Shown: positions 33,901-45,219 of the stretch, piece by piece | Layout of the letters: each line of letters begins with the position of its first letter | Numbering within the stretch: the stretch's first letter is position 1 | DNA from: Microstegium vimineum | Taxonomy: Eukaryota > Streptophyta > Magnoliopsida > Poales > Poaceae | Length of the DNA: 64,000 nt | NCBI GenBank assembly: GCA_022036555.1 | Contig: CM039119.1 | Span: 26,246,723 to 26,310,722, forward strand | Direction: 5' to 3' | Position numbers and translations under genes: made by a program | The notes under the pieces: generated by a model | The model's input: only the letters and a program-made list of their open reading frames with translations | The model's database searches: none | What the model was told of the DNA's origin: nothing

Positions 33901-34216
33901 TCTCAGCCTTAATGTCAGGTAGAATAGTAGGATTGCATCGGCGCGCAGGTTGCCGATGTGGATGGAAACCAGTCTTAATAGGCAACCGATGTTCAACTAT
34001 CGATCAGTCTAAACCAGGCATTTCTGTATAATCCCAAGCAAAACAATCTTTGTATTCCTTTAATAAATCAGTCAACTGCTGTTTACATTGGGAATCTAAA
34101 TTAGCACTAATAAAAGTAGACCTATGTTTATTACCATCGCCAATGTCTATCTCGAGTAAATCATCAGCGGATGTGAAGCTCTGCCCCAGTTTTACATCAT
34201 CAGCGAACCGATCCAT
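30981..34216 (-). pseudogene. pol of element II: RT, RNase H, archaeal-type RNase H, integrase
   Basis: From right to left: pre-RT segment (CKQQLTDLLKEYKDCFAW, 34216-34004), then an in-frame TGA near 34003 where the frame otherwise continues into RT. RT has FMDGNAGYNQI and catalytic YIDDVVVKS. RNase H and the archaeal-type RNase H follow (LFFDGSTCKEGAGIGI, STNNQAEYQALIKGL). A single 1-bp frameshift near 32388 moves the reading into 32384-30981, which holds the rest of that RNase H, the HHCC finger (HEGVCGAHQ, CQDCQMFG) and the integrase core: D in AIDLIG, D in TTDQGT, E in ANGQAEATNK. It ends with a GPYRI-type C-terminal domain and no chromodomain. Only two lesions are visible in about 1,070 codons, so this is the best-preserved pol in the window. 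Confidence 0.93.
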
Positions 34217-34434
34217 TAAAACTCTTCTTTAAGACCGACTGCTTGGATCGGTGTAATGCGGTAATTGGCAACTTTGAGGAACTCCGTGTCCCAAGCTTCA
34301 CCTGATATGCATCTGGTTTGCTCATAAGTTTCCGATTCTGTCGACGCAACAATCGATGGGGTCTCACTGCGGACGACTTCAATCTTGTCTCCGATCCACT
34401 GCACAAGGCTCTGATGCATGGTGGAAGGAATACA

Positions 34435-34872
34435 TCAATTGGCGTGGATCCAGTCCCTTCCTAAGAGCAAGTTGTAGGTGCCCTTACCACTGATTACAAA
34501 AAAGGCTGTCGGCAAAGTCTTACTGCCGATGGTTAACTCAACACATACGGCTCCCATCACTGTCGACACGTTGCCTTCAAAGTCCTTGAGCTTCATGTCC
34601 TTCTTGACTAAATCTTGGTCGCCTTTTCCAAGCTTCCTGAACATAACATATGGCATTATGTTTATCGACACGCCACCATCCACCAGCATCTTTGTTACAG
34701 GTTGTACATCTACTTTGCCCTTAACGAACAGAGCCTTTAGGTGCTGCCTTTCATCATCGGCAGGCTTCTCAAAGACAGCCACCATCGGATCCAACACCAA
34801 TTGAGCCATTTCAGCAGTTTCTTCATCATCGCTGACAGGCGCCATGAACTCCATCGGCAATATGACAACCAT
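34435..34872 (-). pseudogene. aspartic protease region of element II
   Basis: 145-codon open frame with active site KMLVDGGVSINIMPYVMF (D-G-G type) and the second conserved segment NLLLGRDWIHAN. It lies between gag and RT of the same element; frame changes separate it from RT (frame of 34216) and from the gag end near 34960. The protein alone looks intact, but it needs the polyprotein for expression. Confidence 0.85.
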
Positions 34873-34971
34873 ATTAATTTCTGCCGATGGATCTCTATCC
34901 TTGCGCTTTGGCCTCCACTGCTTTTCCCTTGAAGGATTTTCACTGCCATATAGGTCTCCTTGGCATTCGCG

Positions 34972-37909
34972 CTAGATTCTGCTTTTCTGAGTCTTTGTTA
35001 GACCCTTAGGGCACCATTGGGGAAGCTTGGTTTTCCAAACAGGCTGATGCTGCCTGTCATTGCTCGCATCCGCACTTCTCCCGACGTTTGGATCTCTGGA
35101 GAGTATCTCTTCATCAGGCACTCTTGCATTGGCCCTCTCCTCAAGCTCCTCTTGATCAACGCGCCTGCCAAGCCTGCTGTGCGCGCTGAGCTTGCCCCCC
35201 AGTCGGTCATGTGCCGATTTCTTCTCTCTGAGCGGCCTAGCGTACCTGGATGCTCGATCATCAAAACAAGGTTTCTTACCTGACCGATTGGCAGTGTAGT
35301 ACCTGTTGCATTCAGGACAATTATTGGCAGTAGGTAGCTTGATACCTTCTTCCCAACAGTGAACGAAGAAGGGACACTTCCAGTGGTCCTTATGCCGAAG
35401 CCATTCTTGATGCTCTTCTTCTTCTTGCCGATATCGCTCTTCTCGTGCTTGCCGATAGTCTCGCCTTGGCTGCTTATGCGTGATTATAACACCGGGAGCC
35501 CTGTTGGCACTGCTACCTTCATCGGCAACTTTCTTGCCCTTTCTGTCATCGGCAAACCTCCTCTCATCATGCTCAGTCACTTGATGGTTAGGATCTACCG
35601 ATGCGTTCTTCCTGGCAGCTTCCGATGTTAGCACTTTGGTTTTTCCACTGGTTTCCACCATATTGTTTGGAAACGGGTGCTGATCAATCTTCATCAGTTT
35701 CTGGACCTTAGAATTTTCAAATTTGATGCGTCCAGATTCAATCTCTGACTACAATTGCTGCCTGAATACCTTGCAGTCATTAGTACTGTGAGAAGTCGCA
35801 TTGTGCCATTTGCAGTACCTGATTTTCTTGAGCTCTTCGGCCGATGGAATTACTTGGTTGGGCACCAACTTGATTCGCCCTTCTTGAAGTAATAAGTCAA
35901 ACATCCTATCGGCCTTGGTGATGTCAAAGGTGAACCTCTCAGCTTCTTTTTGGCCGAACGGGCAAGACACAGATTTCTTATCCTTCACCCACACGGCCGC
36001 ACCGATGCTCAGCTCTTCATCTGACCCAAAATCTTCTTGTTCAATGAAGGTCACCTTCTTGTTCCATGTCTTCCTGGGTTCAAAAGTCTTAACATCTTGA
36101 TCAGCAATCCTCTGCACAAGATGACTTAGGCTTTCAAACTCCTGAGACGCATACTTGTCCTTGATGTGCGGCAATAATCATTGGAAGGCCAAATCTGCCA
36201 GTTGCCGATCATCAAGTACCAGGCTGTAGCACTTATTTTTCACGTCCCGCAGCCTCTGAACCAAGTTCTCTACCGATTCGTCATTGCGTTGCCTCAATTT
36301 GACCAAATCGGTAAGCTTCTTTTCATGTATGCCAGCGAAGAAGTATTTATGAAATTGTCTCTGTAGATCGGCCCATGTGATTACAGAGTTTGGAGGCAAT
36401 GATATAAACCATGTGAACACCAATCCAGACAATGATGATGAAAACAATCTCACCCTGAGTTCCTCTCTGCTGGCAGCTTCTCCACACTGAATAATGAAGC
36501 AATTAATATGCTCCATCGTTGACGTATCATCTTGGCCGGAGAACTTGGTAAAATCAGGCACTTTGTACCGATTTGGGAGAGGAATCAAATCATACGCTGG
36601 AGGATACGGAGTCCGATAAGAATATGTATTGACCCTGGGTTTAATGCCGAATTGTTCTTTCATCACTTCAGCGATCTTATCGGTCCAATATGCATCCTGC
36701 TCTTGCTGACTCATTGGCTGGTTGTTGACTGGTAGAGTCGGCTAATGCGCCCCTTCAGGTCTTGGTGGAAGGTGGTTCGTAGTAGTCACAGACGCAACAT
36801 CAGTCATTTGAACGTTATGCATCGGCTGACCTGCCGATGGGCAATGTTGCACATTTACTGGATTATACTAAAGCATTGAATTCATCGGTTGTTGTACTGA
36901 TGCTCCATTTTGAATGTTTGCTGGACTCCCATACTGATACATTGGTGCGCCAGACTGTTGAACCAGCGGTTGGTTGGTCCATCCAGGATTGTAAATCACT
37001 GGCATGTGGCTTCCCGATGGCTGATAGCTATCTGGCACCTGCTGCTCCTGCATCTTAGAGTAGTCAACAAATTGGTTACCTTGAGGTGCCAGCACTCCGT
37101 CTTGAGGATTCATCAGCATAGGTTGACTTCCAGCTGCTATGTTCTGTTGCATCGGCATAGAGCTTGCCGATGGTGGCATCAGAGGTATTTTAGGAATCAC
37201 TTGGAAATCTTCTGATGGCACTTGTACAGTTGGAGAGGGTGTAGAGTAATGCATCATAGGGGCCACCGGCTGTGATTGCATTGCCAATACCATGGAGCCC
37301 TTCCAAGCTGAGTTATCTCCCTGTACCGATTAGAACCAGTAGATAGATTTGAAGGCATACCGTAACCCCACCAGTTAGCAGGAGCTGGTTGACTCTGGAT
37401 AGCAGGTCCTGAAATTACCGACGGCACTGGATCTGTATTGAGCTTGGTGACGCTTTCAGGACTCGGCCTTGGCGGTGTAGCCACATCGGCAGACGGTTCC
37501 ACAGGAGTGGAAGACACCATTGGGGCAGCCGATGGGTTTATAGATGCCGATCCAGGTTGATGATACGCTGGACCAACATATTGAGGTGCATGTCCTTCTT
37601 TGAACGATTGCATGACAGCATTGTACACAGTATTGGACAGCACACTGGAGTGGCTAATTAATGCTTGATTTAAAGCAGAATTAACCATCTCTTGTAACTT
37701 ACCAGGATTGGCGTCATACGTGACCTGCCGTGGCAACGGTGGATCTTGCTTCTAGATTGCTTCGCCGCTCCTGCTTAGGCTGAAGGATTTCAGATATAAT
37801 TGCTTGTACTCCTCCATAGCCCGCTCCATGGCTAGCCTCTGATCATCTTTTAGATCGGCCTCGGAGACTTCAATGACGTTCCTCTAGTTGACGTCGGAGT
37901 TATCACCCA
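34972..37909 (-). pseudogene. gag of element II with capsid core and two Cys/His regions
   Basis: ATG at 37909, aligned with the start of the gag of element III (52237). A TAG lies at the ninth codon and frame changes occur near 37750 and 37290. In order: an acidic N-terminal part (AMEEYKQLYLKSFSL), a Pro/Gln/Met-rich region (36868-37293), the Retrotrans_gag capsid core (36178-36714: YKVPDFTKFSGQ, LFSSSLSGLVFTWF, FHKYFFAGIHEKKL), an acidic linker, a Cys/His motif (YCKWHNATSHSTNDC) near 35800, and a basic tail with a second Cys/His cluster (CPFFVHCWEEG and CPEC). Stops at 36175-36177 and 35746-35748 interrupt one otherwise continuous frame. Confidence 0.87.
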
Positions 37910-37934
37910 TGATAGATGTATAATTTATATAATC

Positions 37935-37955
37935 GGGTCCCACCGGGTGTGCCAA
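37935..37955 (-). other. primer-binding site of element II
   Basis: The minus strand reads ttggcacacccggtgggacc six bases after the LTR end. Element III has the same site with two changes (52192-52212). The tRNA was not assigned. Confidence 0.65.
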
Positions 37956-37961
37956 AAGAGG

Positions 37962-39008
37962 TATTGACACAAAAGGCGTCAGGATCTGCAAGCACCTCGG
38001 GCTTATACCCGAAATTCGATATCCGAGGGTGTGCCAGTCGATTTGACCAGTTAATCGACAAGGACGATAACTAGAACAAAATCTGAACAGGGCACGGCGA
38101 TACGCCTGGATGCCAAGACTCAGACTTGATCAGGATAACTAGAGCAGAGCTGAACGAGACAACAGCGATGCGCCCGGATGTCAAAGCTCAGAGGTACTCC
38201 CACGCGGAAGTTACAAGGGTTTGACGGAGATCAAGATGATGCAGCCCGTCGAAGCTTGAAGAACTCGTAGATAAACTAAGACTAATGCAAAAAAGATAAA
38301 TTGCAGTAAAAGTAGAATAAGAGTAAATTGATTTGATTTGATATGATTGATTATTTTACACACAGCCCTTGGGCACATATTTATACTCCCGCATGGAGAG
38401 TTGTATAGAGACACGACTCGTACCTTTCCTAAACAAAACTCCTACTTTAAAGGAAATAACTGACTCGCGTAGGAGTCGGACCCAAATAACAATATTATTT
38501 TCCTAAACAGATGCCCCTGTTTTAAAGGAAACAAATGACTCATGCAAGAGTCGGACTCAAACTACTATATTAATACTGGTATAAAATCACCAGTTTCCTT
38601 ATGTCCTTCTTTCGGTGAAAAGTTTCCATCGGCAGACTCCCTCAATCCGCAACTTCCTTTTTTCACCATCAGCTATCCCTTGCTGACGGCAAACGCTAAG
38701 TCACCTTGTGCCCATCGGCATCGGCAATGTTTTCCGATCGGCAACCTTGTACTAGTAACTTGTCTTCACCAATCAATCTTTATCGGCAATCGGCATCAGC
38801 AACTTTGCAGCTCGGGCGACTCGACTTCACCGATTAACCCTTATCGGCAAGAATCATCTAGCCTCCATCGGCAACAAACTTATCTTTCCTGCAGCATTCT
38901 TTCTCATCGGCAAATTCGACTGATAACTTTCCGATGCCGATAGAAAACAGCCACCGATCAATCATAAACCTTAGTTCATTTGACACGTGCCGAAAAACGG
39001 TGTCAACA
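37962..39008 (-). repeat. 5' LTR of element II
   Basis: 1047 bp. The plus-strand left end is tattgacaca, so the terminal tg has mutated to ta. The right end is gtgtcaaca, followed by the target duplication atatt. It lacks an 18-bp stretch present in the other LTR near 26865. Confidence 0.92.
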
Positions 39009-40029
39009 ATATTGAATAAAATAAAGTCTTACAAAGAAGGAAAGATACAAGAGCTATACCAGACTCTCCAGAAGACGACTCCGGAAATCCCAAGCATAGC
39101 TCGACTCTACTCTAAGTCCCACACTAGACTAACTACTAAGATAATTCTAAGTGCTTGAGCTTGTAGGCTTGTCCACCATGAGTGAAGAGAGGGGAGTGAG
39201 CCTCTATTTATAGTGGGAGGTGGAGTAGAGGCTACTCCATCGCCACATCATCTATCTAGGAGGCTTCACTTCTGGTCTCTTAGATCCACCGCCTCCAAAC
39301 TGACTTAGAATGGAGGGTTAGGGTTTCCATCATGTGTTAAATACGTGGGGGAGTCACCAGACGCAGTAGGGGGTATTCTAGGTATTGACCAACCCCCCTA
39401 TGATAGGTGGTCCTTGCCAAGGCTTCTAGAAGGAGTCCCCACAGCTCAGGGAGGAGCTGGGGGGCTGTGGGCCCCTTAGGTGTGTCGACCGACCCCCCTA
39501 TGGGGTGTTGGGCCCACTGCCACCTTCTAGAAGGTGGCCCCAGCAGTCATAGAGCTTGGTTGATCTTTCTGAAGTGTTTGTCATGTTGATTCTCTTAATG
39601 TGGGCCCATGGATCCTTATGCACTTGATCTGAAGCATTGAATGAAAGCACAGTTTACATCCAAGGGTTGGAATGGCTTTGACATGGATCCTGTTGGCTTG
39701 GCTAGCCATAAAGGTCCATATGAGTATCGACCGATCTTGTTTTGACTCCTTTGGAGCCAGGATTTCTTGTGGGAGCTCCTGGACATGTCAGGAGTCTCAT
39801 GGTATGTGCATTCTAGAGTTTGGCTCAAATCACACATCGGGAGATGTGCAAAAGGAGCCTCTAGCAATGTTGATTGGCCTAAAATATTGTTCCCTGCAAA
39901 ACAAAGCCTTCCATGTACATGGGGAACTTATTAGTGGTAAAATGTTCATGTAATGCTATTCTAGCCTTAATCTCAAGGTTGTTGACGGTACTTTGGATAT
40001 GTAAAAGTATGTCATTCTTAGAGTCAACA
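39009..40029 (-). repeat. LTR of the minus-strand Athila-like element, upstream part
   Basis: Continues the LTR interrupted at 26108; the first five bases repeat the target site atatt. On the minus strand it starts tgttgactct at 40029 and aligns with 9651-10580 of element A, including a TATA box (ctatttatag on the plus strand near 39211). It is more diverged from element A than the two LTRs of A are from each other. Confidence 0.82.
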
Positions 40030-40619
40030 CTTATCACTTTGTGGATGATGCAGGGTCCTTCCTAGGGCGACGTGAGCTTGCGACGTTCCTTGTTGCTCTG
40101 GATCCGTTGGAGTACCAGATCTCCTGGCTAGAAACCTCTTGGTCGAATGCGTCAGTCGTGGTAGCATTGCAGTGCTTGTTGGTACTTCACCAAGTGCAAG
40201 ACGGCGGTGTCTCGAGCTTCATCGATCTAGTCTAGGGCGTCTTCTAGGATATTTTCGGCTTTTCCTTCATCGTAGGCCTCTACTCTTGGTGACCCATGTT
40301 CGAGGTCCGTGGGTAGGATGGCCTCTGAGCCGTAGAATAGGTAGAACGGGGAGAAGCTGGTGGCTCTGCTCCGCATTGTCCTAAGGCTCCAAAGGACCAA
40401 AGGGAACTGCAGGAGCCATCTTTGACCATAATTTTGCAGTCGATAAAAAATACTTGATTTTATTCACTGCAAGATCAAGTCGTTGCCTCGTTCTACCTAC
40501 CCATTGGTTTCTGGATGCATGACCAAGGCCTAGTTCATGCGTATGTGATGCTCGTCGCACCACTCTAGAAACTCATTTGCGGTAAAGTTCATTCCGTTAT
40601 CGGTGATGATGGTGTTAGG
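40030..40619 (-). pseudogene. integrase fragment of a Tat-like gypsy element
   Basis: On the minus strand it starts NTIITDNGMNFTANEFLEWC, the second catalytic Asp region, followed by HPETNG*VERGNDL with the catalytic Glu. A degenerate C-terminal part follows (MLFYGSEAI-like and LRGHPTHGPRT remnants). Stops occur after HIRMN, in NG*VER and later. The fragment is cut by a Tekay-like LTR on the right and by the Athila-like LTR on the left. It is a different Tat lineage from elements I and II, with TDNG intact. Confidence 0.78.
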
Positions 40620-42497
40620 AGTAACACCCTAGTTTTAGCTTTTGCAAATAGAAGTTAAGTTTGAGTTTTTATTCAATTTATACTCATGATAATATAGGGG
40701 AAAATTACAACTTTCTGGAATAAAAGCAATTCACCTAGAGCTTAGTGAACATGTATGTTGCACTCATGCTGAACTTTTGGCTTCTGCTTGATTGTAGGGT
40801 AGGTTTGGTGAAGTTGAAATTCAAGTTTCAATTGAATTTGAGCTAGATTTCCAAAACCAATAAAAATAAAAGGATTTTCTTTTCTCTCTCCCCCTTTCTC
40901 TCCTTCTGGCCCAGCTCAGGAACTAGCCCAGCTCGGCTTAACGCCTCACCCGCACCCTCACCCCCCTTGGCCCACAGCAGCCGGCCTAGAGCCGAGGCCC
41001 ACATGGAGCACCCCTCCCTCTCCCACAAACCCTCCCTCCCTCTCACTACATTGTGGACCCCGCGTGTTGACGCCAAGCCTCAGCGTCGTTCACACACGCA
41101 CATCCCCTTCCTCTCTCTACCACGTGGGCCCGGCCTATCGGCGCCAAAGCCCAGCACCTCTCACACACTGCCTCCACACTCTCTCTCTCTCGCTGACCCG
41201 TGGGATCGCAATATTGACGCCTTCCCAAGCAGACACGCACACGCACTGCCCCTCTCTCTGTCACCGCGACGCCGTCCCCACCTGTCACCCTCTCCTCTCT
41301 CTTCTTCCTCGCCAAACCAGAGATGTCGCGTGACATCACTCTGCGCGCCTTCACTCCCTCTCCCCTTCACTCTAGTTGAAGGCCATTGAAGCCGAGCCTT
41401 CAAGAGCACCATCAAGGCCCACCTTGATGCTCCGGTCATAGTCATGCCCGGCTTCACCGTCCTGGCGCGGCTATAAAGCCCGCTGTAGAGCTCCCTTCCT
41501 CCCCTTCTCGCTCTCAGTTCACCACAACGGCGCCTGTGTTCTCGCCATCTCGGGGCTCCAGTGCCGCTGTCGTGCGCCTGTAAAGCTTCGCATCAATGTC
41601 CCGACTCCATAACATCACTGACCGCATGCTTTCACCCCTTGTTTTGTCGTATTGGCACTCACTGTCCCATTTCTTGTGTTCCAGCCGCTATCGTTCATCG
41701 TTGAGTCAATTGGAGCGTGCACGGACCTCGCCAATGCCTTGGTTTCACCCGCGGTGACTCCCTCTACCTCCTCGCCCTTTCGTTTTGGTCAAATTGACAC
41801 CGTAGTCATGTTTCTATGTCACATAGTGGCTGCTAGCAATGGCACTGCCGCGGTCACCCCACTCCGATGAGTTTTGGGCTCAATCGAGCACCTCACCACA
41901 CTCGCACGATCACATCACACCTCCCGGTGCCTTCAATTTTGTTCCTATTACCTTGCATCGTCGGATTTTGCATGCACAGAACACGCCGGCCATGGCGCCG
42001 CTGCGAGCGCACAGTTCTGGGGAGCCAACCCTTCAACCAAGCTCACTCATGCACTCGCAAGGTCGCGCGGAGCCTTTCAGTGCACTTGGTTGAAGCGGAG
42101 GCGGTCGAAACGTCCTTCCGACGTTCACCGGTGAGCTCAGAGCCCGGCTAGCCATGGCGCCGCCATGCACCGAGGGGAAAACCTCCCCCTTTTGTTTGCC
42201 ACAGTCAGATCTGCACTGGGCGGTTGAGATTAGAGCTTACTGGTTCGATCTGAAACCGGTGCACCGTGGACCTGTGCACCGCGGGCCACGCGCACACGTC
42301 AGCGCGTCCACGCATGCGTGGTGCACCGCACCAGTCACGCACGGCCACGTGGCACATGCGTCAACGACGACTAGGTCAGCGTCGACCGGCTTCGCATGTT
42401 TTGCACTTATCCCCCTCTGTTTTTTGAAAATAAACCCGCACTCCACTCCAGTTCTATTTCATTTAATTTAAATCCTGTTTTTACTCGTTTTAGCCCC
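40620..42497 (+). repeat. 5' part of a Del/Tekay-like LTR
   Basis: Begins agtaacaccctag (family form tgtaacaccc) directly after integrase sequence. AT-rich first part, then a GC-rich pyrimidine-rich region (40870-41460), a TATA box (ctataaag near 41472) and a GC-rich transcribed part. This composition is usual for these long LTRs. It is interrupted by the copia LTR at 42498. ORFs here, including several of 80-140 codons, carry no domain and come from the GC bias. Confidence 0.65.
41472..41478 (+). promoter_or_regulatory. TATA box of the Tekay-like LTR
   Basis: tataaag in a gcgcggctataaagcccg context, the only good TATA box in the GC-rich half of this LTR and in the orientation implied by the LTR start. 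Confidence 0.5.
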
Positions 42498-44143
42498 TGT
42501 TGAAAGGTCCTAAGTGATGGCTAGAGGGGTGAATAGCCTAAAATAAAATATATACAAAGAAACTCAACAACAAGTTAGATGACTAAAAGGCGAAGCAAGG
42601 TTTGCTCTAGCCTAGAGGGGAAGCGAAGCCACCTATTCATGATTTCTATCATAATAGTTCTAGAAACACACAACTCCTACACAAGCTAATCAAGATACAA
42701 GCTAGAGAACTAACTAGCAACCCAATAACTCTACTAAGCAAGAGCAAGGAGAAACAAATAGAGAGATAGGGTTGATCGATATACCTCCGAATAGAGTAGG
42801 GGATGAACCAATCAAGTGAATATCAAGATAATCAATCAATCATAATGAGACAATGGTTGACACTTCATTTTCTCCCGAGGTTCACTAGTTTGCCAACTAG
42901 CTACGTCCCCGTTGTGGCAAGAAACTCACTTGGAGGTTTACGCGCTAATTGGCATCCCATGCCAAACCCGTCACCGGCTGCCGCACAACCAACACAAGAT
43001 GAGCCTATCGAAACGCCACCCGCAATCCACTAGAGTTACCTTTGCGATCTCCCGCGGGGAAGGCACAAGAACCCCTTACAATCAACTTGTAGTCGACAAA
43101 GCACAATCACCAAGCTTCTCGATCTACCGTCGCGGCTCCACACTGTCTAGGTGATGTCAATCACAAAGAGTAACAAGAAATCCGCAGTGAGAACGCCTCC
43201 CAAGTGCCACTAGATGCAAACTATATGCAAAATGCACTTGGATCACTCAATCTCTTTTTGGTTTTCACTAACCAAGCATGGGGATGAGTGGGAGGAGGAT
43301 TGCTCAGCTCTAGAGAATCTCAAGATTATCAAAAGTGCAAGAGAGAACCCCAAAGCCGGACAACACAAATATATACGCCTCCCTCCAACCAACTAGCCGT
43401 TAGGCTGATTCGAAGGCGATGGACGCTCCGTCGCCAGTGTCCGACACCCGTCTGGCGCACAGGCTGATTCTCGGGATCCTCTATAAGTTCAATGAACGCT
43501 TCTTAGTGTCTGACGCCTACCCGACGGATAGCGTCCGTCGCGAATTGAAGTTTTCTGATACTCACTGTAAGGCCCACAGACGCTCGGGGGCAGAATCCTA
43601 GCGTCCGACGCCATTGTCCGACGCGGTGGACAGCGTCCGTCGCCTGGTCTTCAGTGTCTGTCGCCCTTTCTCTTGATCAAAACTTGTCTCTGATTTTTTT
43701 TACCCTTGATCCAAAGTGCCAAGCACTAAGAATCCCCTTTAGTGAGCAGGTCTTGGCAGGTTTCACTTGTTATTTGGCAGGGTGTTTGTCACTAGGTTCT
43801 AAGTGCACATGCAATATAGATAACACCTAGTGGCACTTGACAAACCGCAATCACTTTTGCATTTCTCCTCTTAATAGTATGGTTGTCTAACTTAAATGTG
43901 ATCACACCCACTTGGTGTCTTGATCACTTAAATGAAAAAAAGCCCTAGCTTATACCTTTGTCTTGCTTAGCTTAGGGTGTTTCCACTTTCCTTCTCCAAG
44001 TGTGAGGTTTTGGCTTGTACCCTCCTAGCCTCCTCTTGGTCCATCAATTGTCATCTTTCAAAGGTGTACTTAACCTACTCAACACTTAGAGCTAGGTTAG
44101 TACTTAGGTTTCATCAATTAACCAAAACACTAGAGATCTCTCA
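42498..44143 (-). repeat. 3' LTR of the copia element
   Basis: About 1.65 kb. On the minus strand it starts tgagagatctct after the PPT and ends cctttcaaca. A plus-strand aaatatatac near 43367 gives a minus-strand TATA candidate. Between 43400 and 43670 it is rich in gcgtccg/tccgacgc motifs. The border could also be 42501 (tgaaagg). Confidence 0.8.
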
Positions 44144-44155
44144 ATCTCCCCCTTT
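44144..44155 (-). other. polypurine tract of the copia element
   Basis: The minus strand reads aaagggggagat directly before the LTR start, the usual SIRE-type tract. Confidence 0.8.
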
Positions 44156-45219
44156 TAGGTAATTGATGACAATCCAATATAAAGATATGAAATATGATTT
44201 TGATTTCAACTTGAAATGTTTGTCCAAGCAAAATACTAGTGAAAGAGAGTGGGCAATCATTTCAAAGTTGGTTTGATAGTGTTTACTCCCCCTACATATG
44301 TGCACTTTTATGAATATGAGTCAAAGCTTTGCACATATGCTTAGATAGAATTTTGGAGGGGTGAACAACTAACAAACTATGACATGATGCTAAGGTATAA
44401 GAGATGGACCTTTGAAGCGTGATACCAATCGGAGTGCGCCAATCATACATCCCTTAGCAACATGGTTAGCTCGATACCAATTTGGTTACACAACAAATAG
44501 AGAGGATACCTAGCTAACTTCCTATGCATGCTAAGATGGCTAGAAGGTTTCATACATCAATTCAAGATTACCACTTAGCATACAACACTCAAGAATATCA
44601 TTTTGAATTAAAGTACAATTCAAGCAAGCATATGTGTGAATGCACATCCAAATGCAACAACTTGTTCATAGGCTTGCTCGCCCTACTTGTGTGTTCATAT
44701 TTTAATTTTTTTCACTTTCAAAAAACTCTTCCCCCCCTTTTTCCTATCATTTCATATTTTATATCACTTTTATCCCCCTTTGTCACATATTACCACAAAA
44801 GGGACTACTTGTTAAAGTTGTATCAAGTCAATTTAGAAAAAGTGGGGTAAACATCATGTTTAGTCCAATCTAGATCACTTGTCCTCAATATTTAACATGG
44901 TTTAAACCAAGGACAAGCTTCTTCACACATCTTGCAATGGTTATCTTGTCCATGTTGGTTAAATACGAGAACAAATATTCTAGATTAAAGATGTGACGTT
45001 GCAAGCTTATCAACATGTCATATGCTACCACTAGATCAAACAAAGCATAGAGGCAATAGTGGCAACATATATACATGCAAATCGTTTGTTTTTCATGAAT
45101 GAGCCTAAGTGAGTGATGTCTATATGCTCTACACAAGTCTAGCAAAGGATGAATGGTTATGTCAACCAATTGTACCTTGCTATCTCGGAGTAGATGCATG
45201 TCATAGAAGTGGGGGTGCA
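44156..45219 (-). other. spacer between copia pol and PPT
   Basis: AT-rich. SIRE elements can carry an env-like gene here, but I see no long frame, signal peptide or membrane segment that would support one. The plus-strand 108-codon ORF at 44524 has no domain. Confidence 0.6.

Larger units (their letters stand above)
26109..39008 (-). mobile_element. complete Tat-like Ty3/gypsy element II with antisense PMD gene
   Basis: A 12.9-kb element with two related LTRs (26109-27174 and 37962-39008) and a perfect 5-bp target duplication atatt. Gag-pol is on the minus strand (5' LTR on the right). It has a primer site, gag, protease, RT, RNase H, archaeal-type RNase H, integrase and PPT. A five-exon gene on the plus strand lies between integrase and the 3' LTR. 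The LTRs differ by roughly 35 changes plus an 18-bp indel by eye, about 3%. All genes carry a few breaks. It has the same family signature as element III, including the GCCGAT-rich composition. Confidence 0.93.
24934..40029 (-). mobile_element. minus-strand Athila-like element, 5' part, split by element II
   Basis: Two pieces, 24934-26108 and 39009-40029, are the reverse complement of the same family as element A: LTR, leader and gag start. Element II sits in the LTR, flanked by the 5-bp duplication atatt (26104-26108 and 39009-39013). The gag is cut by the Tekay-like LTR at 24933. On the right the LTR begins (minus strand tgttgactct) at 40029 inside a Tat integrase fragment, so the element inserted there. 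Confidence 0.85.

Noticed and set aside
40843..42471. Pro/Ser/His-rich ORFs of up to 140 codons
   Set aside because: Low-complexity translation of the pyrimidine-rich part of a Tekay-like LTR, in several overlapping frames.
44156..45219. Env-like gene of a SIRE element
   Set aside because: Position fits, but there is no long frame, signal peptide or transmembrane segment in this copy.
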